Positions 1-8,241 of a stretch of DNA of 31,092 bases are shown here, in pieces (position 1 is the stretch's first letter; the number at the start of each line of letters is the position of its first letter). This stretch comes from a virus, in the IMG/VR virus record IMGVR_UViG_3300047499_000213, positions 1 through 31,092 of that record; one strand, given 5' to 3'. The translations under genes and the position numbers were made by a program. The notes beneath the pieces are model-generated. The model saw only the letters and a list, made by a program, of their open reading frames with translations, was not told where the DNA came from and made no database searches.

Positions 1-10
1 GAGAGGTCCT

Positions 11-1123
11 CTATAAGTAGATAAACTTCACGATTGCCGGAGCCATCGGGGTATATCTAACAGTTATCTTGAAGTTCAGGCGAGCGAACTCTCGCCTCCA
101 GAACTCCGCGACGCGGGGATCGCTAAAGTGCCATTCTATCTTTCGACTTCCTGATGCGATTATCTGCCTCCCAGCTTGCTCGATAATATCTCGATACGCA
201 CTGAATGTCCGGAATATCGAACCAGGTATGTCAACGAACCACGGGCTGATGTTTTTTGCCTCGAGCATGGTGCCGTCGCTTTCCCGGCAGCCGTCAAACT
301 GGACGCCGTTGAGATTGACGCCCATGCCGATGGGTAGCCCGCTGATCTGCGCCTGGTAAAGAAGTTGTCCTGGTGTTCGGTGTTCATAACCTGCCTCGAA
401 ACTCGGATCGGGGCACGTGACAGGGTCGTTCTCGGTGGTCGCGCGAGCGCGGGCCGTAGCGACGTCGTTTGCCCCCTGCCCCGCGCTCGTCTCGGGGATA
501 GGCGGCGGCGGAAAGACGTAATCGTCGTCGTCCTTAGATTTCGGCGATCCGGCCGCGCCTCCAACAATCGGCGGAGGAAACAGCGGCAGCGGTATGGCTT
601 GCGCCGGCACGATATTCGGACTGTCCCGGTGAGTATCGGGCCACCGCCCTGCCAAGCGAACCCGGGCTCCTTGAACGGTATTTGTATTCGGCAGGGATTT
701 GGGGGCCGTCGTCGCTTCTGGATTTCCCACATCTCCGCTTGTCCATCGCCCATGCCGATCGCGTGGCTGGTCCGGGTCGTATTTACTGATCCAGTCATCG
801 ATCTCTGCGACGCGTGCGGCTTCCTCCCAGCTCAGCTCTGGGGGTTGTGTCAGCACCGCGGCAGTCATCGCGTGGGCGAGGTCGCCGCGATTGAGCGCTC
901 GCGCGATAAGGTCGAGGCTCGGCAGCAGCAGGGTTGGGTCGGCGTTCGACCTGTAGGCGGTCCCGATCAGAGCGCTGATCTCATCCGCCGGGCGCGGGGC
1001 GAAGCCGGCCTCGGTCTTGCGAAGCAGCGGGATACCCGCAAGCGACAGGCCCGCGGCGGTGCAGCTCAGCCCCATGCCGCCCGGCTCATTGGTCAGGCGG
1101 AAGCTTCGCTCGATGTTACGCAT
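11..1123 (-). CDS. Tox-REase-5 nuclease-toxin protein (prophage cargo)
   Basis: This is a 370-aa modular protein. Residues 65-110 are helical and lead into a KYDPDQPRDRHGRWTSG linker (114-130). A proline-rich, acidic low-complexity region follows (about 165-235). Residues 255-365 match what I know of the restriction-endonuclease-fold toxin family Tox-REase-5: YQAQISGLP, then NGVQFDG with Asp277, then LEAK with Glu288 and Lys290, then the WHFSDP segment. These are the expected PD-(D/E)xK metal and catalytic residues, so DNA is the likely substrate. No signal peptide is visible. The gene follows the intrinsic terminator of the lysis genes by about 60 nt, so it may have its own promoter. After the stop codon the minus strand reads TAGAGGACC, a good ribosome-binding site for a gene starting beyond the window edge, where a cognate immunity gene would be expected. 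Family call is fairly sure; a role as antibacterial effector or virion cargo is inference. Confidence 0.8.
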   Translation of the reverse strand: MRNIERSFRLTNEPGGMGLSCTAAGLSLAGIPLLRKTEAGFAPRPADEISALIGTAYRSNADPTLLLPSLDLIARALNRGDLAHAMTAAVLTQPPELSWEEAARVAEIDDWISKYDPDQPRDRHGRWTSGDVGNPEATTAPKSLPNTNTVQGARVRLAGRWPDTHRDSPNIVPAQAIPLPLFPPPIVGGAAGSPKSKDDDDYVFPPPPIPETSAGQGANDVATARARATTENDPVTCPDPSFEAGYEHRTPGQLLYQAQISGLPIGMGVNLNGVQFDGCRESDGTMLEAKNISPWFVDIPGSIFRTFSAYRDIIEQAGRQIIASGSRKIEWHFSDPRVAEFWRREFARLNFKITVRYTPMAPAIVKFIYL

Positions 1124-1181
1124 GGTCTTCTCGCGGGGTGATGGCGTCGTCGGCCAAGACGGCGGATCGGCGGCGCTTCGG

Positions 1182-1218
1182 GCAAAAAGAAAGCCGCCTG
1201 CTTGCGCGAGGCGGCTTT
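1182..1218 (-). terminator. Intrinsic terminator of the lysis/late operon
   Basis: On the minus strand AAAGCCGCCT (1218-1209) and AGGCGGCTTT (1199-1190) form a perfect 10-bp stem with a 9-nt loop, followed by CTTTTT. It lies just past the holin stop codon, so it should end the leftward late transcript and separate it from the toxin gene at 11-1123. Confidence 0.85.
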
Positions 1219-1236
1219 GAATGGATCGTGAGGAGA

Positions 1237-1779
1237 CTACCCGAGCTTCGAGGCTCCCGGCGGCGAACCGCCCATCAGGTTGGTGAGCTGCTCGGTCTTC
1301 GCCTCGCTGCCGCGCGACGAGCCGAATTCGAAGCCGTAGACGTCCTTGACGATGGCGACGAGGGCGCCGGAGAGGATCAGGAGGATGTCGCGGGTCGGGC
1401 CCTCGGGGATCGAGTGGACCAGCAGGACCCAGATCAGGCTGATCAGGCCGCCGATGGCGGCGTAGGCCAGGATGTCGGCGCGGATGTTGCGGCGGCCGGC
1501 CTGGACGAAGGCGGTGTCGCGAGCGCGGGCGCTGGCGCGGTCGGCGAGATAGGCTTTCTCCAGATCTTCGGTCTGGGCGGCCATTGCCTGCTGGAAGGCG
1601 AGTTGGGCGGCGGGATCGGCCTTGATGCTGTCCAACGCGGCTTGCCCGGTCTTACCGGTGACGGTCTCCGCAACGTTGACAACCTTCTGGGCAGTATCTC
1701 CAGCGCTGTCGCCGCCCAGCCAGCGGACGATCGACGGGACATATTGGGCAAGGCCCAGCGCAAGCGAGATCGGGTCCAT
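1237..1779 (-). CDS. Holin of the 3TM (GTA-holin) family
   Basis: A 180-aa membrane protein that resembles the three-helix holins of gene transfer agents and alphaproteobacterial phages. A hydrophobic N-terminal segment (ISLALGLAQYVPSIVRWL) is followed by a charged helical middle (about 45-100) and two strong C-terminal membrane segments (about 103-124 and 130-147), then a hydrophilic tail. It would permeabilise the inner membrane at the end of the lytic cycle so that the endolysin encoded just upstream reaches the cell wall. It begins one base after the hydrolase stop codon, so the two are probably translationally coupled, and it is the last gene before the terminator. The lysis-cassette context supports the call. 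Confidence 0.8.
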   Translation of the reverse strand: MDPISLALGLAQYVPSIVRWLGGDSAGDTAQKVVNVAETVTGKTGQAALDSIKADPAAQLAFQQAMAAQTEDLEKAYLADRASARARDTAFVQAGRRNIRADILAYAAIGGLISLIWVLLVHSIPEGPTRDILLILSGALVAIVKDVYGFEFGSSRGSEAKTEQLTNLMGGSPPGASKLG

Positions 1780-1780
1780 G

Positions 1781-2230
1781 TCAGGGCTCCACGAGAAGGT
1801 TGTAGAAGGCGTGATTGCCGATTGTGATCAGCCGCTGACGGGGCCGGCCCCAGGCTTGGGGCCAGGGCAGCGAGGCGACCTTGTAAGAGGTCGCGCCGAA
1901 GGTTGGGTCCTGGATGCGGCCGGCGATCGCGTCGGCAGCGACCTGCTTCGCCAGGCTAAAGGCGACGTCGCTGTCGTCGACGGCTTGCAGCTTCGGCCGG
2001 TTCGGATCGCCGGGGTTCCAGCAGGAAAACTGGGCCTTGGCGCGGCAGACCGAAATCCAGTCATTGCCCCACCAATAGCGGCCGTCATGCGCGGCGCTGA
2101 CGTCGATGCGGTTGCGGATCACCGCGGCGACCGCGGCCATACCCACCTCGCCCTCGCCGCGCGCCTCTCCCCACAGCGTGCGGGCGAGCGTGTCGAGCGC
2201 GTTGTCATCGCTGAGGGCTGGGCCGCTCAT
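1781..2230 (-). CDS. Phage endolysin, SleB-type cell wall hydrolase
   Basis: A 149-aa protein of the cell-wall hydrolase (Hydrolase_2, SleB-like) family. The hallmark is ARTLWGEARGEG near residues 17-28, with the conserved Glu22 expected to be catalytic, followed by GMAAVAAVIRNR. The family cleaves the glycan backbone of peptidoglycan. No signal peptide is seen, consistent with release through the neighbouring holin. The start overlaps the upstream two-TM gene by four bases (ATGA), a sign of coupling. Length is typical of the single-domain phage form. Function as endolysin follows from family and position between membrane proteins. Confidence 0.85.
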   Translation of the reverse strand: MSGPALSDDNALDTLARTLWGEARGEGEVGMAAVAAVIRNRIDVSAAHDGRYWWGNDWISVCRAKAQFSCWNPGDPNRPKLQAVDDSDVAFSLAKQVAADAIAGRIQDPTFGATSYKVASLPWPQAWGRPRQRLITIGNHAFYNLLVEP

Positions 2231-2433
2231 GGCTGGCCTCGCCTATGGCGAAGGATGCGCCAGAGGCCGATCAGCCCGACGACGGCGCCGCAGAGCGAGG
2301 CGACGGTCGCGGCGATGGCGTTGATCGTGTAAAGCAGCTCCGCCCAGTATGGCGTCGTGAGCAGGACGGCGCCGGCCGCGGTTTGGGCATAGGCGGCCGT
2401 ATCGGCGCCGCCGGTCAGGGTCGGGTCGGTCAT
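2227..2433 (-). CDS. Small two-TM phage membrane protein
   Basis: A 68-aa protein. I chose the ATG at 2433 because a GAGG motif lies six bases upstream; longer forms extend into an unrelated frame. Two hydrophobic segments are visible (about 19-32 and 36-58, the latter VASLCGAVVGLIGLW), ending in a basic tail RHRRGQP. Together with its overlap with the endolysin gene this suggests a lysis accessory, such as a second holin or antiholin. I do not recognise a specific family. Confidence 0.65.
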   Translation of the reverse strand: MTDPTLTGGADTAAYAQTAAGAVLLTTPYWAELLYTINAIAATVASLCGAVVGLIGLWRILRHRRGQP

Positions 2434-2492
2434 GGAATCCTCGGGGATGTATGGAGGCGAAGAAGCCGCCCGCGTCGCGCAGGGCGGCGGTG

Positions 2493-2921
2493 CTACGATG
2501 CCGTTACGGCGGTTTGGAAGTCCGTCGCCGGAAAGGCATCGACATAGAGCCGGTATAGGCCGGCGGCGGTGGCCGTGAGCGCGAAAGTGCCTGCGGTAAC
2601 CGGCGAGCGGGAAATCGATCCGTCCGGATTGATCACCGTCACCGTGGACGGGTTCGGCAGCCCGGAGAGCGTCGCCGCGTCCGTGCCGTTTGCGGAAATC
2701 GCAGTCTTGTCGATCGCCGCGGCGGAAGCCGGACGTTGCGCGGGAGCGGGCGGCGATCTCGTGACGTCGATATACCAGCCCTTCGGAAAGATCGGCTGGG
2801 TCAGCTGCAGGAGCGTACAGCCGCTTTCGACGGCCTGACTCTGAAGCATCCCCGGATCGCAATTGCCGATCACATGGATGGCGCCCGTTGCCGTGTCATA
2901 TGTGCAGTACGAGACGTTCAT
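2493..2921 (-). CDS. Tail-associated protein of unknown function
   Basis: A 142-aa protein. The ATG at 2921 overlaps the stop of the tail tip gene by four bases (ATGA), which fixes the start. The N-terminus (MNVSYCTYDTATGAIHVIG) and a middle YIDV/P-rich segment are followed by a C-terminal beta-rich part (about 70-140) that looks like a single bacterial Ig-like domain, with TVTVINPDGS and TAAGLYRLYVDAFP. It probably belongs to the tail tip or fibre complex, because such small genes commonly follow the J-like protein. I cannot assign a precise role. Confidence 0.6.
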   Translation of the reverse strand: MNVSYCTYDTATGAIHVIGNCDPGMLQSQAVESGCTLLQLTQPIFPKGWYIDVTRSPPAPAQRPASAAAIDKTAISANGTDAATLSGLPNPSTVTVINPDGSISRSPVTAGTFALTATAAGLYRLYVDAFPATDFQTAVTAS

Positions 2922-5900
2922 CGCTTCTGCTCGATCGTCTGGATCATCACGTTGGTGATCGGGAAGGTGAAAGTGGCTGAAGACGAATAGGTCCCGTAGC
3001 CGCTGAATTGCGCGCTGTAGGTGTGTTGGCCGGCCGGCGCGCTGTCGATCAGGTTCAGCGTCGCGCGGCCGCTGGTCCCCTGGTCGCCGACGAGATCCAT
3101 CTGGAATTCGCCGCCACCCAGCGGGCATGGCTGGCTGGCGATCAGCGTGTAGCTGCTCGTTGCATAGTCGAAGCGATAGACGTCGATCAGGATGCTTGCG
3201 GGCGCCCGATAGGGATAGGCGTTGATGCCGCCCGACGGCATCCCGCCCGGACTGATCGCATTTCCCGCCGTCACGGAGACCGTCACAGCGACGGGGTATC
3301 CGGCGGTCGTTATCGTCGGGCCGGTATAGTCGTAATTTCCGGTCGGCAGAATCCACTGATCGCTGTTGAAGACGGCGCTGAAACCGGTCGTGGTGACCGC
3401 GTTGCTGTTGATATTGCCGGTATCGACCAGGAGCGCCGCTGCGCTTGCCGGGCCGATCGCGCCGGATGGATTGCCGGAGGTGTCCAGGGCCTGGGCCCAA
3501 TAATAATAAGTCGTCCCCGGCGTCGCAGTGTGATCGGGATAACCCGTCGTCAGCGACTTATCGAGCAGCGATGCCGACCCGAATGTCGACGTCGCGCCGC
3601 GATAGATCAGGTAGACCGCGATGTCGTTGTCGGGCGATGCCGTCCAGCCCAGTGTGTTCAGCAGCACGCCGGCTGTCGCGGTCAGGCCGCTGGGCGCCGT
3701 CGGCGTGGCCGTCTTCCCGACGGTGGTCTGGTTGTCGATCTCATCCCAGGCCGAGAAGAACGGGCCGCCGGCAGGGCCAGCGCTTCGCACCGCGCGGACC
3801 CGGATGTCGTAGGCGATGCCGGTCTGGAGCGGCTTGATCTCCCATGCTGTCGTGCCGCTCTTCATGACGATGCTGGTGACGGTGCTGAGCGTCGACCATG
3901 AGGCGGCGTGCAGCTTGTATTGCAGCTCGTACTCGTCGAACAGGAGTTCGGGCGATGCCGTCCATGTCACCAGCGCCCAGCTCTGGATCGTGCCGTCGGA
4001 TTGCTGGTCATAGGACATCGTCACGCCGATGCCGGTCGGGGGCGCCACAGCCACGCCCGCGCCGGTGGGCGTGTAGGTATAGACCGGTATGCCGGCCAGC
4101 GATTCTTCGCCGCCGCCCCACGGGTTGAAGCTGGTGAACTTCAGGTAGAGCAGCTTGCCGACATAGGAGATCGGCGTGGTCGGCAGGTCGATCTTCAGGA
4201 TCGCGTCGTCCAGCCGGCAGAAGGTGGCGCCCGTGGCATGGGCGGCGCGGATCGAACCCAACTGGCCGCGGCGGAGGTATGTGCCGAGATTGTACTTGTA
4301 GGGCGCGGTCAGGGTCACAGCGCTGTAGCTGATGAGTTCTCCGTCGACACAGCAGAGCGTGCGGCCGTCGTCGGCATCGCCGGTCGTGCCGGCAGTCAGC
4401 GCGGCGAGGCTTTCGCTCAGATCGACGCTCAGCGTGTCGCTGGTGTCGGGGTCGCTGCCGGCGGGCAGGGCGGCGGTGAGGAAGCCCTGGCGGCACGGCG
4501 CGTCGATCGTGCCCATCAGGTCATAGGTCGAGCCGTCCAGCGACAGCCAGACATGGCAGCCGCCCCAGTTCGCCCCACCCGAGGCGCCGATCCAGATCTG
4601 CGGGTTCTGGTCGACGCCTTGCGCCAGCAAGGGCGGCGGCGGCTCATAAAAGAAGGGCGTGTTGATGCTGCCCGGCGCGGAGTTGTAGTTGACGGTGAAG
4701 GGCGCGCCGGCGGCGTAGCTGTAGAGCGGCGCCGCGCCGGTGCCGTCGATATACTCCTCGGCCGTGACCTTGATGTTGCCGCTGTCGTCCTCTTCGAGCG
4801 AGAGGATGCGAACCCACTGGTTGGCGAGGCCGAGGCCCGGATCGGAGATCTCGACGATATCCATCGGGTCGAGCAGGCAATACCGCCAGCCGAGCGTGAA
4901 GGTATACTGGTTGCGGACCGCCTGGCGCTGCAGCCGAAGCGTCGCCGCCATCGTCGCGGCGGACAGCACGCAGAAATGGTGCGATTGGGACGGCTGGTCG
5001 CCGCGCAGGCCGTAGGCCTCGATGGAGGCTTGGTCGCGCGATTCGACGATCTCGGCGTTGTACTGGTTGGTGCGGTTCAGCCACTCGACCTTGACCGAGT
5101 TCCAGGCGTCGGACGGCCGCTTGCGCGAGCACTGAACGGGATCGCCGTCGCCGGTGTCGATAAAATCGTTGTCGGCCAGGCTGTAGAGCGGCGCCGAGGG
5201 CGCGGTGTAGGTGGCGCCGTTGGCGCTGAGATTCTGGTCGCCGTAGGGGACGATCGTGAGCTCCGTCCCCGACCAGACGAATTCGGCGTTGCAGTCCTGG
5301 ACGATCTGGTTGAGCTGCGAGGCGGCGTCCTGCTGGGTGCTGAACAGCGGCGACACGACGAGACCCGCGGCGCGGCAGTAGCCCGAGAAGACCGACAGGT
5401 CGCCTAGCCGCGCAGACGGGAAGCCGACGCCGTAGCGCGGGTTGGTCAGGACATCGGTCACGACATCCTTGGGGTCCGCATCCGGCAGGCCCGCGATGGC
5501 GTTCGGGAACAGGCCGGTGACCTCGAACGAGAAGTTCGGGAGCTGGGCCGAATCCCCGAGATCGTAGCTCGCGGCGTAAACATAGGCGGTGCCGGCATAG
5601 GCCAGCGCCTTGGCCGGATGCTTGGTGGTCCAGGCGCCCCAGGGCGTTTGGGTCAAGCTGCCCGTCGCGAGGCCGAGGCCGGAGGACGAAAACAGGTTCT
5701 GCGACTTGGAGGAATAGTAGGTGTAGATGCCGCTGACCGGCCCTTCGCAGAGCGCGAAGATGAAGCTGGCCTTGTAGTCGGTGGTCGTGCCGCCGCTCTT
5801 GCCCCCGCCTCCGCCACCCTTGCCGCTGCTCGATGATTTCTGCTGGATGGCCTGGAAATCGTCATAGTCGGCCAGGTTGCCGACCATCCGGGTTTCGCCA

Positions 5901-6001
5901 TAGACGACCGGAACGACGCCGCCGTAGCAGGAGGTCTGGATATCGACCCCCGAGACCACGTTCTGCGTCGCGGCCTGGGTGGGTGTGCCGGACAGGCTCA
6001 T
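2918..6001 (-). CDS. Tail tip protein, J-like / Phage-tail_3 with FN3 domains
   Basis: A 1027-aa central tail tip protein. The N-terminal part (about 1-130) carries a VPVVYGETRMVGNLADYDDF segment and a Gly/Ser-rich, low-complexity stretch. Residues about 160-450 resemble the baseplate-hub region of the Phage-tail_3 family: NPRYGVGFP, CNAEFVWSGTELTIVPYGD and a WRYCLLDPMDIVEISD motif. Beyond about 650 there are fibronectin-III-like repeats (ALVTWTASPELLFDEYELQY; LNTLGWTASPDNDIAVYLIYRG), and the C-terminus is beta-rich and probably surface-exposed. In GTA-like clusters this slot holds the host-contact protein. It starts nine bases after the NlpC/P60 gene. The C-terminal half is the most likely receptor-binding part. 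Confidence 0.85.
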   Translation of the reverse strand: MSLSGTPTQAATQNVVSGVDIQTSCYGGVVPVVYGETRMVGNLADYDDFQAIQQKSSSSGKGGGGGGKSGGTTTDYKASFIFALCEGPVSGIYTYYSSKSQNLFSSSGLGLATGSLTQTPWGAWTTKHPAKALAYAGTAYVYAASYDLGDSAQLPNFSFEVTGLFPNAIAGLPDADPKDVVTDVLTNPRYGVGFPSARLGDLSVFSGYCRAAGLVVSPLFSTQQDAASQLNQIVQDCNAEFVWSGTELTIVPYGDQNLSANGATYTAPSAPLYSLADNDFIDTGDGDPVQCSRKRPSDAWNSVKVEWLNRTNQYNAEIVESRDQASIEAYGLRGDQPSQSHHFCVLSAATMAATLRLQRQAVRNQYTFTLGWRYCLLDPMDIVEISDPGLGLANQWVRILSLEEDDSGNIKVTAEEYIDGTGAAPLYSYAAGAPFTVNYNSAPGSINTPFFYEPPPPLLAQGVDQNPQIWIGASGGANWGGCHVWLSLDGSTYDLMGTIDAPCRQGFLTAALPAGSDPDTSDTLSVDLSESLAALTAGTTGDADDGRTLCCVDGELISYSAVTLTAPYKYNLGTYLRRGQLGSIRAAHATGATFCRLDDAILKIDLPTTPISYVGKLLYLKFTSFNPWGGGEESLAGIPVYTYTPTGAGVAVAPPTGIGVTMSYDQQSDGTIQSWALVTWTASPELLFDEYELQYKLHAASWSTLSTVTSIVMKSGTTAWEIKPLQTGIAYDIRVRAVRSAGPAGGPFFSAWDEIDNQTTVGKTATPTAPSGLTATAGVLLNTLGWTASPDNDIAVYLIYRGATSTFGSASLLDKSLTTGYPDHTATPGTTYYYWAQALDTSGNPSGAIGPASAAALLVDTGNINSNAVTTTGFSAVFNSDQWILPTGNYDYTGPTITTAGYPVAVTVSVTAGNAISPGGMPSGGINAYPYRAPASILIDVYRFDYATSSYTLIASQPCPLGGGEFQMDLVGDQGTSGRATLNLIDSAPAGQHTYSAQFSGYGTYSSSATFTFPITNVMIQTIEQKR

Positions 6002-6010
6002 GCCGATGCC

Positions 6011-6445
6011 TCAGGGCCAAAGGGTGAAAAAGCGCCGCGGCCGATCCCGAAGGCGACCGGACGTGCCGTCGTCCAGCACCACGCCGACATCGATCACGGC
6101 GTGGATCACGGTCGGCCAATCGACGATCAGCGCGCCGTGCGCGAAGGCGCGGCCCCACCGATAGAGCACGAAATCGCCCGGCCCGGTCGGCGCCGGAACC
6201 TCGGCGGCGTGAGCGGCCACGATGTCGAGATAGCGTTCCGTATCGCGGTGCAGATGCCAGTCGGGCGGGTAGTGATCGATGGCGATTTCGGGGATTAAGC
6301 CGACGGCCGAGTACACCGCGAGCGGCAGCATCGCGCAGTCGACACCCGCTTGCTTCACGCGAGCCTGGTGATGATAGGGCGTATTGAGCCAGGTCCGCGC
6401 CTCGGCCACTACGGCGGCGCGTTGTGAAGCTTCGTTTTTTTGCAT
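6011..6445 (-). CDS. NlpC/P60 tail peptidase (GTA gp14-like)
   Basis: A 144-aa NlpC/P60 cysteine peptidase that would open peptidoglycan during DNA entry. The catalytic Cys is in VDCAML (Cys37) and the His in FAHGALIVDW (His103); TWLNTPYHHQ near the N-terminus is typical of the phage group. It sits between the DUF2163 hub and the tail tip protein, the order seen in gene transfer agents. The GAGGGA ribosome-binding site, four bases before the ATG, is supplied by the end of a palindromic repeat that fills the upstream gap (6446-6632). Confidence 0.87.
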   Translation of the reverse strand: MQKNEASQRAAVVAEARTWLNTPYHHQARVKQAGVDCAMLPLAVYSAVGLIPEIAIDHYPPDWHLHRDTERYLDIVAAHAAEVPAPTGPGDFVLYRWGRAFAHGALIVDWPTVIHAVIDVGVVLDDGTSGRLRDRPRRFFTLWP

Positions 6446-6632
6446 GTTCCCTCAGGCGCCGGGCGCGGCCGTCCGGCCGCTTGGCTTACGCGCCAACGGC
6501 TGGGGCGAGCGGATGAAACGAGATAGCGCGCTGCCGCTATTCGCGGCGAAATCGCCCGCGACTGCGGGCGCGGCGCTTTATTTGCGCCGTAAGCCAAGGC
6601 CGCGGAGGCGGCCGCCCGGCGCTCGAGGGAAC
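6446..6632. repeat. Palindromic repeat family C, copy 1
   Basis: This fills almost the whole gap between the DUF2163 and NlpC/P60 genes. The left end reads GTTCCCTCAGGCGCCGGGCG and the right end GCCCGGCGCTCGAGGGAAC, near-perfect inverted arms; inner parts also pair (GCTTGGCTTACGCGCC near 6480 with GCGCCGTAAGCCAAGGC near 6590). The left arm recurs at 8134 and the CGCTCGAGGGAA end recurs at 30126. It looks like a REP/MITE-type chromosomal element. Read on the minus strand its end provides GAGGGAAC just before the NlpC/P60 start. Confidence 0.8.
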
Positions 6633-6642
6633 AACGAAATCA

Positions 6643-7500
6643 TCAAACCGCCGTCTCCGGCACTGGGACGAAGGGGAAGCCTTCGAAGTGCTGGAGGTTG
6701 TTGAACTTGGTCTGGCAGGTGGACTGGGTCTTGTCGCAGCCGGGATAGACGGTGAGCGCGTCGCCGATCGCGGGTTGGGCGCCGAAGATGGTCAGGATGT
6801 TGATCGAGCCGCCGGTGTTGGAGCGGATCGAATAGGATTTTCCGGCGAGCGCGCCCGAGGTGAAGGTGAGCGTGCCGAGATCGGCGTAGCCGGTGCCGAG
6901 GCCGTAATCGGTGTTGACGACATTGATCGTGCCGCCGGCGGTGACGTGACAGGGCTGGCCGAAGCCGGACTTGGTCAGCGTACAGCCGGTGTCGAAAAGC
7001 GAGCGCGAACAGCCCGGCTGGAACAGCCGCCAGGGCCATTGCAGGTTCAGAAGCTCCAGATGGGTATTGACCTTAATCGCGGCCTGGGTGCGACCGGGAT
7101 CGACCTCGGCGACGCGGCCCAGGAACAGCGTGACCAGGCCGGCCGAGGTGTCGCCAAAATTCGCCATGAAGGCGCGGTCGAGCTGGACTTCCGCCCCGTC
7201 GAGAATGCCCTCGCGCAGCGCCGCGAGCCAGGGCGTGCCGTCCAGGAGATCGTTAGGACCGGCCGTGATGGTGATGTCGAGCTCATCGACCTGCACGCCG
7301 ACCTGGAACTTGACCTTAGAGCGCTGGAAGAACGGACCGCGCGATGAGAAGACGTTGCCGGTTGCGTGATCGGTGATGTCCTGATCGGCTGAGGTATAGC
7401 GGGCCTGCGTCCCGTCGATCAGCGAGAAAGTGTAGCAATCGGCCATATAGAACTGGGATGACCCCAGGATGGCCTGGAGCGCGGATGAAACGGTTTTCAT
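6643..7500 (-). CDS. Tail hub protein, DUF2163 (GTA gp13-like), Fe-S type
   Basis: A 285-aa member of the DUF2163/GTA hub family. The N-terminal half contains YTSADQDITDHATGNVFSSRG and the DITITAG motif. The C-terminal half has the conserved Cys set: PGCSRSLFDTGC, GQPC, then YPGCDKTQSTCQTKFNN and the ending FEGFPFVPVPE. In the R. capsulatus GTA the equivalent hub is described as binding an iron-sulfur cluster through such cysteines, as lambda gpL does. It connects the distal tail ring to the tip. It starts three bases after the DUF2460 gene, so the pair is coupled. Confidence 0.88.
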   Translation of the reverse strand: MKTVSSALQAILGSSQFYMADCYTFSLIDGTQARYTSADQDITDHATGNVFSSRGPFFQRSKVKFQVGVQVDELDITITAGPNDLLDGTPWLAALREGILDGAEVQLDRAFMANFGDTSAGLVTLFLGRVAEVDPGRTQAAIKVNTHLELLNLQWPWRLFQPGCSRSLFDTGCTLTKSGFGQPCHVTAGGTINVVNTDYGLGTGYADLGTLTFTSGALAGKSYSIRSNTGGSINILTIFGAQPAIGDALTVYPGCDKTQSTCQTKFNNLQHFEGFPFVPVPETAV

Positions 7501-7503
7501 GGA

Positions 7504-8127
7504 TCACCCGTTCTTCAGGCTTATGAAATCCAGCTTCTTCTGCTCCCACAGCCGGTTCATGAATTTCGCGAAGTCGTATTGGTCGGCCAGGAAGCGGACT
7601 GGCCAGTAGTAGGAGAAGCTGGCGACGATCGGCACGCCGGAAGGCGGGGCGCCGGTGAAGAAGTTGATTGTGCCGTTCGGCGTGACGCCATTTTCCCAGT
7701 TGCCGACGCCATAGTCGGTCCCCTGAATCTTGGCGACGCTGCCCACCGTCAGCGACGAGACAGAGAGCGGCGCCAGAACCGGTTCGTCGAAGCCGCCGAA
7801 GCTGCGGACGAGCTGGAACTGGGTCTGCGATCCGTTGCCGGTCCCGATCTCCTGGTTGGTGACGGCGTTGTCGTCGGGATCGAGAAAGAGGAAGGAATCG
7901 TAAGAGCCCTGGCGCTCGAGGAAGAAAGCCAAGAGCTGCCGGAATTCGTCGGTCGCGTCGTCGCGCAGGAAGTTGAAGGACAGAGTCCATTGCCAGCGCG
8001 GATAGACTTGCAGCGCGGCGCGGTTTTCCTCGCCGGACACCGATTGCTGGACCAGCGTCTTGAACGCCGGTGTGCGGACGACCGGGTATTCGAGGCCCGC
8101 GAGGGTGGGGAAGACTTGGGTGGACAT
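7504..8127 (-). CDS. Distal tail protein, DUF2460 (GTA gp12-like)
   Basis: A 207-aa DUF2460 family protein. Typical features are the opening FPTLAGLEYPVVRTPAFKT, the WTLSFNFLRDD segment, LAFFLERQGSYDSFLFLDPDD and the ending FAKFMNRLWEQKKLDFISLKNG. It forms the ring joining the tail tube to the hub. The ribosome-binding site GAGGGA, about 13 bases before the ATG, comes from the end of a family C palindromic repeat (8134-8240). It is followed immediately by the DUF2163 gene. Confidence 0.88.
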   Translation of the reverse strand: MSTQVFPTLAGLEYPVVRTPAFKTLVQQSVSGEENRAALQVYPRWQWTLSFNFLRDDATDEFRQLLAFFLERQGSYDSFLFLDPDDNAVTNQEIGTGNGSQTQFQLVRSFGGFDEPVLAPLSVSSLTVGSVAKIQGTDYGVGNWENGVTPNGTINFFTGAPPSGVPIVASFSYYWPVRFLADQYDFAKFMNRLWEQKKLDFISLKNG

Positions 8128-8133
8128 TATTGG

Positions 8134-8240
8134 GTGTTCCCTCAGGCGGCGGGCGCGCCCGTCCGGGCGCTTGCCTCACGCGCCAAGTAAAGGCGCGGCC
8201 CGCGGTCGCGGGCTTGGCCGTTGGCCGGGCGGAAGTTGCG
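8134..8240. repeat. Palindromic repeat family C, copy 2 (partial)
   Basis: It lies between the tape measure and DUF2460 genes. GTTCCCTCAGGCGGCGGGCG and the following GCGCTTGCCTCACGCGCCAA match the left arm of the 6446-6632 element; the right part diverges (GCGCGGCCCGCGGTCGCGGG). Only half of the full element seems to be present. Confidence 0.65.
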
Positions 8241-8241
8241 T

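Noticed and set aside
3908-5407. 499-codon rightward open frame inside the tail tip gene
   Set aside because: It is an Arg/Gly/Ala-rich low-complexity reading opposite a strongly recognisable tail protein; typical antisense shadow in GC-rich DNA.
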